DNA of 64,000 bases from Planctomycetota bacterium (GCA_027021385.1 JALUUL010000086.1:124001-188000), one strand, 5' to 3'. Positions 43,957 to 54,740 are shown, counted from the stretch's first letter. The notes: a model not told the origin generated them from the letters alone. Program-made: numbers and translations.

Positions 43957-45378
43957 ATGTTCGAATCCCTGACCTCCGCGCTCGGCAAGGCCTTCCAGTC
44001 CCTTCGGGGACAACGGAACCTGACCGAGGAGAACATCCAGGAGGGCCTGAAGGCCGTCCGGCGCGCCCTCCTCGAGGCCGACGTCCACTTCAAGGTCGTC
44101 AAGAGCTTCGTCAACCGGGTCAAGGAGTCGGCCCTGGGGCGCGAAGTGCTGCAGTCCGTCTCTCCGGCCGACCAGTTCGTCAAGATCTGCCACGACGAAC
44201 TCGTCCGCTTGATGGGTTCGGAGACCGCGAGGATCCCGGTCGCGGACCAGGGGCCGACGGTGGTCATGCTGGCGGGCCTTCAAGGGTCGGGAAAGACGAC
44301 GACCTGCGCGAAGCTCGCCCACTACGTCCGCAAGCGGAAGAAGAAGCGTCCGCTCCTCGTCGCGGCCGATCTCCAGAGACCCGCCGCGGTCGAACAGCTC
44401 AGGACTCTCGGCCGCCAGCTCGGGATCGAGGTCTACGAGGAGGGGGTGGACGGGAATCCCCCCGCGGTCTGCGAGCGCGGGATCCGCCATGCGTTCCGCA
44501 ACGGGCACGACTTCGTGATCCTGGATACCGCGGGACGCCTCCACGTCGACGACCGCCTGATGAAGGAACTCGAGGAGGTCGTGAAGAGGTGCAAGCCCCA
44601 CGCGGTCGTCCTCGTATGCGACGCGATGCTCGGTCAGGACGCGGTCAACTCGGCGGGAGAGTTCCACCGGCGCCTGCCGTTGACGGGGATCGTCCTGACG
44701 AAACTGGACGGCGATACCCGGGGCGGAGCCGCGCTCTCGGTCCGCGAGGTGACCGGGTGCCCGGTCCTTTTCGCGGGGGTCGGGGAGAAGACCGAGGATC
44801 TCGAGGAGTTCCATCCCGATCGGATGGCCGGCCGCATCCTCGGCATGGGGGACGTCGTCGGACTCGTCGAGCGGGCGCAGGAGGTCCTCGACGAGAAGGA
44901 CGCGGAGAAGGCCGCGAAGAAACTGCTCAAGGGGCGCTTCACCTTCGAGGATTTCCTGAAGCAGATGCAGATGGTCCGCAAGCTCGGCCCCTTGAAGAAG
45001 GTCCTCGGGATGCTTCCCGGCATGGGGCAGGCCCTCGAAGGGGTCGAGATCGAGGACGGGCACTTCGCGAGGCTCGAGGCGATGATCCTCTCGATGACCC
45101 CCCTCGAACGGAGGGATCCCGACCGCATCGATCTTTCGAGACGCCGCAGGATCGCGGCCGGATCGGGCAATGAACTCCAGGCTGTCCACAACCTGATCAA
45201 GCAGTTCAAGCAGATGCGCAAGATGTTCGGGAAGATGGGGAAGGGGGGAATCGGCGGGGGACTCTCCCCGGAGATGCTGGCGGGCAAGGGACCGCGCAAG
45301 GGGTTTAGGACCCCGAAGGGGGGGGCTCCCTTCGGTTCGGGAAGGCCCGGGGGCAGGAAGAGGGGGCGGGGCTTCTGA
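43957..45378 (+). CDS. ffh: Signal recognition particle protein Ffh
   Basis: A 473-residue SRP54 GTPase that binds signal sequences of nascent membrane proteins with SRP RNA. The N domain (1-90) contains ALLEADVHFKVVKSF; the G domain has GLQGSGKTTTCAKLA, DLQRPAAVEQL, DTAGRL, TKLDGDTRGGAALS; the methionine-rich M domain follows (about 300-435: LKQMQMVRKLGPLKKVLGMLPGM and the RNA-binding SRRRRIAAGSG). The tail is Gly/Lys/Arg-rich. A TATGAT-like -10 lies at 43889-43894. In many bacteria ffh precedes rpsP, as here. Confidence 0.97.
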   Translation: MFESLTSALGKAFQSLRGQRNLTEENIQEGLKAVRRALLEADVHFKVVKSFVNRVKESALGREVLQSVSPADQFVKICHDELVRLMGSETARIPVADQGPTVVMLAGLQGSGKTTTCAKLAHYVRKRKKKRPLLVAADLQRPAAVEQLRTLGRQLGIEVYEEGVDGNPPAVCERGIRHAFRNGHDFVILDTAGRLHVDDRLMKELEEVVKRCKPHAVVLVCDAMLGQDAVNSAGEFHRRLPLTGIVLTKLDGDTRGGAALSVREVTGCPVLFAGVGEKTEDLEEFHPDRMAGRILGMGDVVGLVERAQEVLDEKDAEKAAKKLLKGRFTFEDFLKQMQMVRKLGPLKKVLGMLPGMGQALEGVEIEDGHFARLEAMILSMTPLERRDPDRIDLSRRRRIAAGSGNELQAVHNLIKQFKQMRKMFGKMGKGGIGGGLSPEMLAGKGPRKGFRTPKGGAPFGSGRPGGRKRGRGF

Positions 45379-45663
45379 CCCGGTCTCCGGCCGGGACGGC
45401 GCCCTTCCCCGTCGGAGCGGCCCTTGTCCCGGGCCCGGGATGAGGACCGCTCGGCCTGCCGGGCGGCGGGCTCGGGGGGCGCGGCCTCCCGAATGCTCGA
45501 AAATCCCCGCCTGCCGGGCCTTGCCCCGGCGGGAGAGGGGGTGTTTGATGGTCGCCCTTCGTCCCGGGTGCGGCCCGCCGTCCGGCGGGGCTTCCGCCCC
45601 GGATCCGACCCCGATTCACACCCTGGAAACGGAGCCTCCCGAGGGGGTTCCGCATAGAACCAG
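45379..45663. other. ffh-rpsP intergenic region with GC-rich hairpins
   Basis: 285 bases without a convincing gene. A hairpin CCTGCCGGG/CCCGGCGGG (one G-T pair) at 45510-45533 is followed by a short T-run (GTGTTTG), and another GC stem lies at 45574-45589. They may end ffh transcription or form the S16 leader. Confidence 0.45.
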
Positions 45664-46077
45664 ATGACCGTAAGGATCAGACTGCGCCGGACCGGCCGGC
45701 GGAATCGTGCTTGTTTTCGGCTCTGCGCGATGGATTCCCGATCCCCGCGCGACGGACGCGAACTGGAGATCCTGGGCTTCTACGATCCCGTCGCCCCTCG
45801 TGTCGAGGACCAGTGCCGGATCAAGGGCGACCGCGTTCTCGATTGGGTCGCCCGGGGCGCCCAGCTCTCGGAGACGGCCCGCGCCCTCTGCCTGAGGGCC
45901 GGCGTCGAACTGCCCGCGGAGGAGACCGGAACGAGGCGGAAGCGCAAGACGAATCCGAACCAGGCGAAGCGCAAGCAGGAGCGCTTCATGCGCCTTTCGA
46001 AGGCCAAGAAGGAGCGCCGCCTCGCGCGTCTCGCCGCGAAGAAGGCCGCGGCCGCGGAGGCGGAAAGCTCCGAGTAG
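45664..46077 (+). CDS. rpsP: 30S ribosomal protein S16
   Basis: A 137-residue protein. Residues 1-80 match S16: VRIRLRRTGRRNRACFRLCAMDSRSPRDGR, ILGFYDPVAP, and DRVLDWVARGAQLSETARALC. The C-terminal 55 residues are a Lys/Ala-rich basic tail (KRKQERFMRLSKAKKERR), making it longer than the 82-residue E. coli protein; such tails contact rRNA. The genes rimM, trmD and rplS, often next to rpsP, are absent; the next gene is the histone-like fusion. Confidence 0.95.
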   Translation: MTVRIRLRRTGRRNRACFRLCAMDSRSPRDGRELEILGFYDPVAPRVEDQCRIKGDRVLDWVARGAQLSETARALCLRAGVELPAEETGTRRKRKTNPNQAKRKQERFMRLSKAKKERRLARLAAKKAAAAEAESSE

Positions 46078-46166
46078 GAAACCCTTTTCCCGGAGATCGA
46101 GGTCCGGAAGCAACGAGCCCCGTCTCCCCGGATGGGTCGAGGGTCTGAGATGCGTCGGAGTGGGGT

Positions 46167-47516
46167 GTGACCAAGAAGAAGAAGAGCGGGACCTCCCGCG
46201 GGAAGACCAGGGCTCCCTCGTCGAAGAAGACGCCGAGCCGTAAGACGGCGAAGGCGAAGACCCGGAAGGGAGGGAGCGGATCCGCCTCGCGGAGCGCGGG
46301 GGCGAAGACGACGAAGAAGACCTCCGGAACCCGGGGGGGGAGCGCGAAGACGAAGAGCGCGGCCTCCGCGAAGGCGGGCGCGCGGGCGAAGGGGACCGCG
46401 AAGAAGACGAAGACCGGAAGAGGAAAGACCGCGGGCAAGACGCCGGCGAAATCCTCCGCCGCGGGCTCCGGATCCAAGAAAGCGGTGAGAAAGCCCAAGA
46501 AGAGGACCGGCGCCCAGGTGAAGAAGGTCGTCGCCAAGCTCGCGGAAGCCAAGAAGAAGGCGGCCGCGAAGAAGGCGGCCGCGAAGAAGGCGGTGGCGAA
46601 GAGCTCCGAGTCGACCAGGAAGAAGGCGAAGAAGGCGACGGCCAAGAAGAGCCCCGCGAAGAAGGCGAAGGTCGTCAAGGTCAAGACCGAGCCCGTGGAG
46701 ACGGCGAAACCCTCTCCCGGCGCGACCCGGAGCCTGCGTCTTCGTTCGCAGCCCGTCGAGGTCCAGGAGATCGATGTCCCGAGCGCCCGGCAGCGGAAAT
46801 CCCGGATGCGGACCTACCGCCCCCGCAGCTACGGCAAGACCCCGAAGAAGGTCAAGCCCAAGGACCTGGTCCACACCCTGATCCAGTACATGGGCAAGGT
46901 CCCCCGCCCCCCGGCGAGGAAGGCGCCGAAGACCGTCGTCGAGGTCGGGATCTTCGCGATCTTCGCGATCGGGGGAAACCCCTCGGGGGCCTGCATGGAG
47001 GCCGTGCGGAGACTGCTCGAGACCTTCCCGGACTGGAACGAGTTCCGGATCAGCGACGCGATCGAGTTCCACGAACTGCTCGAGGATCTCGGCCTCAAGG
47101 ATCTCTACGACCGCTGCGAGCGCGTCCTCGATTTCATCAACGACGTCTACCAGGACCAGAACCAGGTCGACCTCGAGTTCCTGAGGGACCTTCCTCCGGA
47201 GGATCGCCTGCAGATCCTCGACCGCTACACCTCGCTCGGCCCGCCGCTCGCGCACTTCCTGGCCTTGTCCCTCCAGGGTTTCGAGGGGGTGTTGTTCCAT
47301 TATTCCCTCGCGAGGGTCGCCCAGCGTGTCGGGCTCGTCGAGCGCACGGGGTCCCCGAAGGTCCTCGTCGCCTCTCTCGAGAAGGCGCTCCAGGGCGAGG
47401 ACGCGGTCTCGGCGCAGATCAACATGCTCGAGCTGGGGGAGGAGGTCTGCCACTCCAAGAACCCCTCCTGCCGGAATTGTTACCTGGTGCTCATGTGCAA
47501 GGACCGCAAGGTCTGA
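46167..47516 (+). CDS. Histone H1-like tail fused to an endonuclease III-like [4Fe-4S] domain
   Basis: A 449-residue protein, GTG start at 46167 after CGGAG. Residues 1-190 are almost only Lys, Ala, Ser, Thr and Arg with KKA/AKK repeats, like histone H1 tails and HctB/AlgP-type nucleoid proteins. Residues about 225-449 follow the helical order of HhH-GPD glycosylases ([13 protein letters not shown] ... [10 protein letters not shown] ... [21 protein letters not shown] ... [10 protein letters not shown]). The end has cysteines 428, 435, 438 and 444, exactly the C-x6-C-x2-C-x5-C spacing of the endonuclease III iron-sulfur cluster. The catalytic Lys of the hairpin and the catalytic Asp (VDTHV in the family) do not seem to be kept: the aligned places read GPPLAHFL and [13 protein letters not shown]-compacting or lesion-binding protein without glycosylase activity is inferred. 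Confidence 0.75.
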   Translation: MTKKKKSGTSRGKTRAPSSKKTPSRKTAKAKTRKGGSGSASRSAGAKTTKKTSGTRGGSAKTKSAASAKAGARAKGTAKKTKTGRGKTAGKTPAKSSAAGSGSKKAVRKPKKRTGAQVKKVVAKLAEAKKKAAAKKAAAKKAVAKSSESTRKKAKKATAKKSPAKKAKVVKVKTEPVETAKPSPGATRSLRLRSQPVEVQEIDVPSARQRKSRMRTYRPRSYGKTPKKVKPKDLVHTLIQYMGKVPRPPARKAPKTVVEVGIFAIFAIGGNPSGACMEAVRRLLETFPDWNEFRISDAIEFHELLEDLGLKDLYDRCERVLDFINDVYQDQNQVDLEFLRDLPPEDRLQILDRYTSLGPPLAHFLALSLQGFEGVLFHYSLARVAQRVGLVERTGSPKVLVASLEKALQGEDAVSAQINMLELGEEVCHSKNPSCRNCYLVLMCKDRKV

Positions 47517-47536
47517 GTCAGGACCCACCGGGCCCC

Positions 47537-48133
47537 TTGCTCCTGGCCTCGACCTCCCCCCGGAGGAGAGCCCTCCTCGAGGCCGCCCTCCTCCCCTTCC
47601 TCCCGGTGCCCCCCGGCCCCGAGCCCCTCCGGGAGGAGCTTCCCCAAGGCCGGATCGAGGAGCAGGTCCTCCACGCGGCGGAGTCGAAGGCGCGGGGCGC
47701 CCGGTGCTCGGGGTTGCGCGGCCTTGTCCTGGGCGCCGATACGGTCGTCGTCCACGAGGGCGGGGTCCTCGGAAAGCCCGCCGATGCGTCCGAGGCGGAG
47801 TCCATGCTGCGGCGGTTGTTCCGGGGGCCCCATCTCGTCCTGACGGCCGTCGCCTTCCTTCCCTCGCCCCCAAGCGGGCGACTCGCCCCGCCGGTCCGCG
47901 CCCTCGCCGCCTCCCGGGTTCTCCTCCGCGACCCGGGGAAGGAGGTCCTCGAGGCCTACCTCAAAGGGGACGAATGGAAGGACAAGGCCGGAGCCTACGC
48001 GATCCAGGGGGAGGCCGGGGCCTGGGCGAGGCTCCTCGCCGGCCGCAGGGATACGGTCGTCGGGCTTCCGATGGACCGGGTCCTCCGCGCCTGGGAGGCC
48101 TGGAACCTGGGGATGCCCCTCCCCTTCGCTTGA
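47537..48133 (+). CDS. maf: Maf-family nucleotide pyrophosphatase
   Basis: A 198-residue house-cleaning enzyme that hydrolyses non-canonical nucleoside triphosphates (dTTP/UTP-type or m7GTP-type). It opens [16 protein letters not shown], and has ESKARGAR, the metal-binding [40 protein letters not shown] and [11 protein letters not shown]. The start is taken as TTG 47537, which gives the normal Maf N-terminus; the upstream ATG 47477 would lie inside the previous gene. There is no ATG or GTG at the expected place. It ends inside the rpmE promoter. Confidence 0.92.
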   Translation: MLLASTSPRRRALLEAALLPFLPVPPGPEPLREELPQGRIEEQVLHAAESKARGARCSGLRGLVLGADTVVVHEGGVLGKPADASEAESMLRRLFRGPHLVLTAVAFLPSPPSGRLAPPVRALAASRVLLRDPGKEVLEAYLKGDEWKDKAGAYAIQGEAGAWARLLAGRRDTVVGLPMDRVLRAWEAWNLGMPLPFA

Positions 48134-48157
48134 CGGTGGCGGCGGGCCGCCTATGCT
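48130..48157 (+). promoter_or_regulatory. Candidate sigma-70 promoter of rpmE
   Basis: TTGACG, 16 bases, TATGCT, overlapping the maf stop codon and 63 bases ahead of the rpmE start. It matches the tRNA promoter in hexamers and spacing. Confidence 0.6.
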
Positions 48158-48219
48158 GTTTCCCCTTTCCTCGTTCCGGGCCCCGGGCCCGACCCTTCCC
48201 GGCAGGAGGCCGAGCCAGG

Positions 48220-48435
48220 ATGCGGCAAGACATCCATCCGAAGTACCAGGAGTGCACGGTGACCTGCGCCTGTGGGGCGACCTTCACCACGCGGTCGACG
48301 ATCTCTTCGGTGAAGATCGACATCTGCAGCCAGTGCCATCCGTTCTACACCGGCAAGCAGAAGTTCGTCGATACCGCCGGACGCGTCGACAAGTTCCTGC
48401 GCCGTTACGGGAAGTCCGAGCAGGACAAGGCTTGA
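48220..48435 (+). CDS. rpmE: 50S ribosomal protein L31 (zinc-binding form)
   Basis: A 71-residue protein from ATG 48220 after GGCAGGAGG. It matches L31 end to end: [33 protein letters not shown]-type core and [11 protein letters not shown]. Cysteines 16, 18, 36 and 39 form the zinc site, so this is the C+ form, not the zinc-independent paralog. L31 can act as a zinc reserve. Followed by prfA after 34 bases, a frequent gene order. Confidence 0.97.
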   Translation: MRQDIHPKYQECTVTCACGATFTTRSTISSVKIDICSQCHPFYTGKQKFVDTAGRVDKFLRRYGKSEQDKA

Positions 48436-48469
48436 ACCCCGACGAGGGGCCCGCGGCCCCCCGGTTCCG

Positions 48470-49570
48470 ATGACCGCTCCCCTTTCCCCCGGTTTCCGGC
48501 GGAGACTCGAAGAACTGGCCGCCCGCCGCCGGGAACTCGAGGAACGAGCCCTCGATCCCGAATGGACGGGGGACCCCCGGCGCTCGAAGACCCTGTTCCG
48601 GGAACTCGGGCGGCTCCGCAAGATCGGGGACCTCGAAGAACGGGTCGAGGAACTCGAGCGACGGCTCGCGGAGGCCCGGAACCTCTGCGAAGGCGGCGAG
48701 GATCCGGAACTCGAGGACCTGGCTGCGGGAGAGGTGTCGGAACTCGAGAAGGCCCTTCCCCCCCTCGTCGAGGAACTCGAGGGTCTTCTCCTGGAGGACG
48801 ACGCCGATCTGGACCGTGACGCGGTTCTCGAGATCCGGGCCGGCACCGGAGGGGTCGAAGCGGCACTGTTCGCCCGGGACCTGGCGAGGATGTACGAACG
48901 GTATTGCGAGCGGCGGCTCTGGAAGATGCGCCCCCTCGCGGTCTCGCTCTCCGAACTCGGAGGTTTCAAGGAGGCCTTCTTCGAGGTCCGGGGCGAGGAG
49001 GTCTTCCGCCGCCTCCGGTTCGAGATGGGGGGGCACAGGGTGCAGCGGGTCCCGGCGACGGAGAGCCAGGGACGGATCCATACCTCGCTGGCGACCGTAG
49101 CCGTGCTTCCCCAGGCCGAGGAGGTCGATGTCCGCATCGACGAGAAGGACCTCGAGATCCAGACGACGACCTCCTCGGGACCCGGGGGCCAGCACGTCAA
49201 CAAGACCCAGTCCGCGGTCCGGATCACGCACCTCCCGACCGGCCTGGTCGTCTACTGCCAGGAAGAGCGGTCCCAGCACAAGAACAAGGCCCGGGCCCTC
49301 CAACTCCTCCGGACCCGGCTCTACGACCAGGAGCGGAGGCGCAGGGAGGAGGAACGGGCCGAGGTCCGGAGGTCGCAGGTCGGGAGCGGGGACCGCAACC
49401 AGCGGATCCGGACCTACAACTTCCGGGACAACCGGGTGACCGATCACCGGATCCCGAAGAACTACTCCCTGCAGAAGGTCCTGGAAGGGGACCTGGATCC
49501 CCTGTTCGAGGATCTCCTGCGATTGGAACGGGACCTCCGCCTCAAGGAGTCGAGTTTCCAAGAAGGTTGA
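48470..49570 (+). CDS. prfA: Peptide chain release factor 1
   Basis: A 366-residue RF1 that reads UAA and UAG and triggers release of the finished protein. The codon-reading tripeptide PAT is in [18 protein letters not shown] (type 1, not the SPF of RF2), and the GGQ motif is at 239-241 in [31 protein letters not shown] and VTDHRI complete the family core. The N-terminal 100 residues are coiled coil as usual. PrmC, which methylates the GGQ Gln, is encoded one gene downstream. Confidence 0.97.
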   Translation: MTAPLSPGFRRRLEELAARRRELEERALDPEWTGDPRRSKTLFRELGRLRKIGDLEERVEELERRLAEARNLCEGGEDPELEDLAAGEVSELEKALPPLVEELEGLLLEDDADLDRDAVLEIRAGTGGVEAALFARDLARMYERYCERRLWKMRPLAVSLSELGGFKEAFFEVRGEEVFRRLRFEMGGHRVQRVPATESQGRIHTSLATVAVLPQAEEVDVRIDEKDLEIQTTTSSGPGGQHVNKTQSAVRITHLPTGLVVYCQEERSQHKNKARALQLLRTRLYDQERRRREEERAEVRRSQVGSGDRNQRIRTYNFRDNRVTDHRIPKNYSLQKVLEGDLDPLFEDLLRLERDLRLKESSFQEG

Positions 49571-49647
49571 ACCATTTTCCCCGCCCCCGTTTAGGATGTT
49601 TCCTCCCCGAAACGGGGAGAGCAGCCAGATCCCAGAGGTAGCCGGAC

Positions 49648-50289
49648 ATGACCGAAACGCATCCCGAGGAGCTCCAAGAACTCGAACCCCTCCACGAATC
49701 GGACCCCGGGGGCGCGCCCGCCCCGTCGGGGGCGGCGGAACCGCAGTACCAGGCGATGATCCTCCAGCGCCTGATGTCGGGGATGGCCGCTCCGTTCTTC
49801 AACCTCGGCGCCGACAAGGCCTACTACCGCTTCTTCTTCGGGGGGTTGCTGATCACGCTGGGGGCCCTGATGCCCTTCGATTCCGACTGGACCCATCTCG
49901 GCTACCGCAGCTTCACCGGAGCGCTCTGGCTGATCATCGGGCTCGGGGTCATGTGGACGATGTGGGGCGCGATCTCGACGGGGAAGGTGCGCTTCCGCTG
50001 GCTCCTCCTGGCCGGGATCCCCCTGCTCTGGTCCCTCTGGCACCTGTTCATGAACCCGGAACCTCCGGACTTCGGACCCGGGATCGAGGGCTGGGGCGAC
50101 CTCTTCGCCCTGATCGGCAAGAGGGAGCTGTCGGCCTTCGGGAACGGTCTCCAGCACTACGGTCCGGGACGCCTCTTCGTCCTCCTGGGGTCTCTCTACG
50201 TCGAACTCACGTTCATCCTGGGGGTGTTCGGCGGCGTGCAGAAGAACAAGCAGATAAAGGCCGGACGCGCGGCGGCCCGCCGGCGCTGA
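49648..50289 (+). CDS. Membrane protein of unknown function between prfA and prmC
   Basis: A 213-residue protein. The first 50 residues are acidic and soluble, followed by about four membrane segments (FFFGGLLITLGALMPF, GALWLIIGLGVMWTMW, WLLLAGIPLLWSLW, LFVLLGSLYVELTFILG) and a basic tail. No family recognised. ATG 49648 follows a GAGGTAG site. A weak TTGAAC/TTTAGG promoter-like pair lies at 49567-49595. Gene order links it to translation termination genes but no function follows from that. Confidence 0.65.
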   Translation: MTETHPEELQELEPLHESDPGGAPAPSGAAEPQYQAMILQRLMSGMAAPFFNLGADKAYYRFFFGGLLITLGALMPFDSDWTHLGYRSFTGALWLIIGLGVMWTMWGAISTGKVRFRWLLLAGIPLLWSLWHLFMNPEPPDFGPGIEGWGDLFALIGKRELSAFGNGLQHYGPGRLFVLLGSLYVELTFILGVFGGVQKNKQIKAGRAAARRR

Positions 50290-50300
50290 CGGGCGTCTCG

Positions 50301-51227
50301 ATGACCGGGAACGACTGGACGGTCGGCTCGGTCCTCGAAGCGGCGGAGCGTTGGCTCGCGGAACGGGGGAGAGGGGGGGCCCGGCGGCGCTCCGATCTCT
50401 GCTCTTGCTTGGCCGCGGTCTGCGGCACGGACCGGCTCAGGGTGTTGATGGACCATGAGCGCCCTCTCGGGGAGGCCGAGAGGGCCTCGTTCCGGGGGAT
50501 GGTCCGCAGGCTCGGCGAGGGCGAGCCCCTGGCCTACGTTCTCGGCCGGCGCTCCTTCCACGGCCGGGTCTTCGAGGTCGATCCTTCGGTGCTGATCCCC
50601 AGGCCCGAGACCGAATGCCTCGTCGAGGCGGCCCTGGCCTCGCTGCCGGAAGGGAGCCGCGTGTTCGAGCCCGGGACGGGTTCGGGATGCATCGCGGTGA
50701 GCCTCGTCCTCGAACGTCCGGACCTCGAGGTCCTGGCCTCGGACCTCTCCCCCGAGGCGCTGGCCCTGGCCCGGCGGAACGCCCGGACCCTCGGCGCCCC
50801 AAAGGACCGGCTCGTCTTCCGCCGGGGGGACTGGTGGGAGGCCGCCAGGGGGGAGCGATTCGACGCCCTGGTCTCGAATCCGCCCTACGTGGATCCGAGG
50901 CGTCCCGAACTCTGCGACCCCGAGGTCCTCGCCTTCGAACCGGCCGAGGCCCTCTTCGCCTCCGCCGGAGATCCCCTTGCGGCCGTCAGGACCCTCCTCG
51001 AGGGCTGCGGGCGGGGGCTGAATCCCGGAGGCCTCGTGTTCCTCGAACTTGGAATCGACACGATCGAGGGGGCCCGGCTCCTGGCCGAGGAATGCGGGAG
51101 TCTCGAAGAGGTCCGCGTCCTTCCGGATCTGGGGGGGAGACCCCGGATCCTCAGGGCGCGCCGGAAGGGGTCATCTCCAGATCCAGGGGCGCCTCGGACC
51201 GGCGATCAGGACCCCTCCGCCCTCTAG
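50301..51227 (+). CDS. prmC: Release factor glutamine methyltransferase PrmC
   Basis: A 308-residue SAM-dependent enzyme that N5-methylates the Gln of the GGQ motif in release factors. It has the N-terminal helical domain (RRSDLCSCLAAVCG ... ERPLGEAER), the linker PLAYVLGRRSFHGRVFEVDPSVLIPRPETE, the SAM motif FEPGTGSGCIAVSL and the catalytic NPPY (193-196) in ALVSNPPYVDP. The C-terminal 20 residues overlap the end of the convergent beta-propeller gene by 57 bases, so its final residues are poorly conserved. Confidence 0.93.
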   Translation: MTGNDWTVGSVLEAAERWLAERGRGGARRRSDLCSCLAAVCGTDRLRVLMDHERPLGEAERASFRGMVRRLGEGEPLAYVLGRRSFHGRVFEVDPSVLIPRPETECLVEAALASLPEGSRVFEPGTGSGCIAVSLVLERPDLEVLASDLSPEALALARRNARTLGAPKDRLVFRRGDWWEAARGERFDALVSNPPYVDPRRPELCDPEVLAFEPAEALFASAGDPLAAVRTLLEGCGRGLNPGGLVFLELGIDTIEGARLLAEECGSLEEVRVLPDLGGRPRILRARRKGSSPDPGAPRTGDQDPSAL

Positions 51228-53045
51228 GGGGAGGATCGGCCCCTGGAGTTCGGGCGCGGCGGCCCCGAGTTCGAGGGCCCGCTCGTAGTACAGGTCCTTG
51301 GAGAGGTCCAGCCAGTAGAGACTGCGATCGTTGACGAGGACGAGGCTCCCCTCGGTCAGGAGGAACCGTTCCGGGAGGGTCTCGCCGCTCTGGAACGGCG
51401 GCGCGTCGTAGCGGGGCCTCTTTGGCGGCGCCCCGCCTTCCGGACGGAGCCGGAGCCTGACCGGACCCGCTTCGAGCCAACCCTCCCGGAGGAAGTAGAC
51501 CCTGCCCGAACCGCGGACCCGTCCGAGGAAGGAACGGAGGCTTCGCCGCGGGAGGGGCGGGTCGAGGAGGAGGCCCTTCCGGCCGGGGTTCCTCCGGAGC
51601 CGGTAGAACCAATCCGAATCGGAGGGGGCGAAGCAGAGGTCGTCCTCCCCGACCGCGAGGAAGGGCCTTCGCCAGGGCGTCCGTTTGCCTCCGAGCCGCT
51701 CGAGCCGGGCCGTCCGGAAGGACCAGCGGACCTCACCCGTCCGGGCGTCGAGACGGAAGAGGAGACCGAGCCCGGTCGGAACGAACAGGTCCCCGTCGGC
51801 GAAGGCCATCGGGGCGGGCCGCAGCCGGCCGGGGCCGAGTTCCTCCTGCCTCGATTCGATCAGGTCCGAACCCAGGGGGGCTCCCTGGCAGAGGTCGCGG
51901 GACCAGAGCGGACGGCCGTTGCGGGCCAGGCAGGTCAGGGACAGGACGGCGTTCAGCTTGTCCTCGAAGCGGACCGTGCGGACGAAACAGCGGTCCCCGG
52001 CCAGGAGGGGGCCGCCGAGCGGAACCCCCCGATCGGGGCGCCAGGTCCAGACCCGACGCGGGCGTCCGTCCTCGTGGCGGCGGTAGAGGGCGAGAAGGGG
52101 GGCGGCGGAGCCGCTCCTCCCGGGGCCGGTCCCGAAGACGAAGGCGACGCGATCCCCCGACGCGGCCGGGAGGACGGGGCTTTCTCCGGAGGGACCGCGC
52201 AGATCCACGCGGAGATCGACGAACGAGGGCCTTCGCAGGGTCCCGTCGGGGCCAAGGTCGGCGGTCAGGAGATGGGTCGGGGAGAGGAGGAAGAGGATCC
52301 TTCCCTCGGGGCCCCGGCCCAGGACGGCGGAGGAGGAGCGGAGGACGCGGTTCCCGGGCCAGAGGGAAAGGGCGCGGGGCGGTCCCGAGGGCGGAGTCTT
52401 CGGAGCGCCGGGGGCGGTCCCCGCGAGGTCGCGGCCGGGAAGGGGCATCGGGGTTTTTAGAATCCCGGACGGGCGCGTGGAAGGGGGGGGGAGACCGAGG
52501 GCCCGCAGGATCCCCGCGGCTTCCTCGAGTTCGCCCCGTTCGGCCCGCAGGGCCGCGAGCCTCCGCAAGGCCCGTTTCGAGACCTCGGTCCCGGGCCAGG
52601 TCGAGGGGATCCCCGCCAGGACGCGCGGGTCCGAGCCCGCCCAGGTCAGGGCCGTCCGGGCCTCCTTTTCCCAGGCCTCGAGGAAGGTCCTCCTCCGCGC
52701 CTCGGGCCAGGAGGCCACGAGGTCCCGGATCAGGGTTCCGAGGTCCCGGGTCTCGCGCCTTCCGAAGTCGACCTGCGCCGCGGCCCAGGCGGGAAGGAGG
52801 AGCGGGGCGAAGATCCTGCGCGCCTTCTCCGCCTCACCCTCGAGAAGGGCGTCGACCCCCTTCTCGAGTTTCCGGAGGCGGGAGCGATCGACCCGGCGGA
52901 TCACGAAGCTGCGATTCGTTCCGGCCTCCCTCGATTCGTTGTCGGGGGACTGGGGCCGCGGGGAGGCCGGGGTCCCCGAGGGGAGGAGGGCCCCCAGGAG
53001 GAGGGGGAGGAGGAGCCGGAATCCCCGCCGGGCGCCCGCCCGCAC
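51171..53045 (-). CDS. Exported beta-propeller protein (PQQ/BamB-like repeats)
   Basis: A 624-residue protein from GTG 53045, three bases after the FtsB-like stop. Signal peptide at residues 1-27. Residues 40-180 are helical (RKLEKGVDALLEGEAEKARRIF, tetratricopeptide-like), then a Pro-rich linker, then about 230-620 repeating strands with propeller phrases such as FVPTGLGLLFRLDARTGEVRWSF and LTCLARNGRPLWSRDL, typical of PQQ-type (pyrrolo-quinoline quinone-like) blades. Catalytic residues of quinoprotein dehydrogenases are not evident, so a structural role as in BamB is more likely. Last gene of an eno-ftsB operon; its end overlaps prmC on the other strand. Confidence 0.7.
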   Translation of the reverse strand: MRAGARRGFRLLLPLLLGALLPSGTPASPRPQSPDNESREAGTNRSFVIRRVDRSRLRKLEKGVDALLEGEAEKARRIFAPLLLPAWAAAQVDFGRRETRDLGTLIRDLVASWPEARRRTFLEAWEKEARTALTWAGSDPRVLAGIPSTWPGTEVSKRALRRLAALRAERGELEEAAGILRALGLPPPSTRPSGILKTPMPLPGRDLAGTAPGAPKTPPSGPPRALSLWPGNRVLRSSSAVLGRGPEGRILFLLSPTHLLTADLGPDGTLRRPSFVDLRVDLRGPSGESPVLPAASGDRVAFVFGTGPGRSGSAAPLLALYRRHEDGRPRRVWTWRPDRGVPLGGPLLAGDRCFVRTVRFEDKLNAVLSLTCLARNGRPLWSRDLCQGAPLGSDLIESRQEELGPGRLRPAPMAFADGDLFVPTGLGLLFRLDARTGEVRWSFRTARLERLGGKRTPWRRPFLAVGEDDLCFAPSDSDWFYRLRRNPGRKGLLLDPPLPRRSLRSFLGRVRGSGRVYFLREGWLEAGPVRLRLRPEGGAPPKRPRYDAPPFQSGETLPERFLLTEGSLVLVNDRSLYWLDLSKDLYYERALELGAAAPELQGPILPLEGGGVLIAGPRRPWIWR

Positions 53046-53048
53046 CCC

Positions 53049-53360
53049 TCAGCGCCTCGTTTCCGGATGGTCCGGACGGGGAGGAAGCACGCCCTTGGCG
53101 TCGAGCGCCCGCTCCCAGGCCTGGGGGTCTTCCCTGAGGGAGCGAAGTCTGCGCCGAAGCCTCTCGCCGCGGTCCAGGAGCCGTCGTTCCCGGGTCCGTT
53201 GGAAGGCATGGGCCTTCTCGGCGGCTCGAAGTTCCCTCCATCCGGGGAGGACGTCGAAGAGGAGGACCTTGAGCGTGAAGAGGGAGAAGAGAATCGTGAA
53301 GGCGGCCGGCAGCCAGCGGCCCGCCCGGATCCGGTCCCCGCCCTCGATTCCCCGCTGCAT
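53049..53360 (-). CDS. ftsB: FtsB/DivIC-like septum formation protein
   Basis: A 103-residue bitopic protein: short basic N-terminus, one membrane segment (WLPAAFTILFSLFTLKVLLF, about 17-36), a coiled coil (about 40-80, LRAAEKAHAFQRTRERRLL) and the end motif DPQAWERALDAKGVLPP, corresponding to the DPxxxExxAR-LGLxxPGE ending of FtsB/DivIC. These proteins join FtsL and FtsQ in the divisome. Position directly after enolase (six bases) is the common place for ftsB. Sequence identity is low, so FtsL-type is an alternative. Confidence 0.72.
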   Translation of the reverse strand: MQRGIEGGDRIRAGRWLPAAFTILFSLFTLKVLLFDVLPGWRELRAAEKAHAFQRTRERRLLDRGERLRRRLRSLREDPQAWERALDAKGVLPPRPDHPETRR

Positions 53361-53366
53361 CCGCCC

Positions 53367-54740
<1,374 letters not shown>

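Noticed and set aside
42306-45173. 955-codon plus-strand frame across murA and ffh
   Set aside because: It is out of phase with both genes, made almost only of Arg/Gly/Pro/Asp, and crosses two well-recognised proteins.
45424-45657. Small ORFs in the ffh-rpsP gap
   Set aside because: Composition is Arg/Gly/Pro-rich, there is no ribosome binding site and the region is dominated by GC hairpins.
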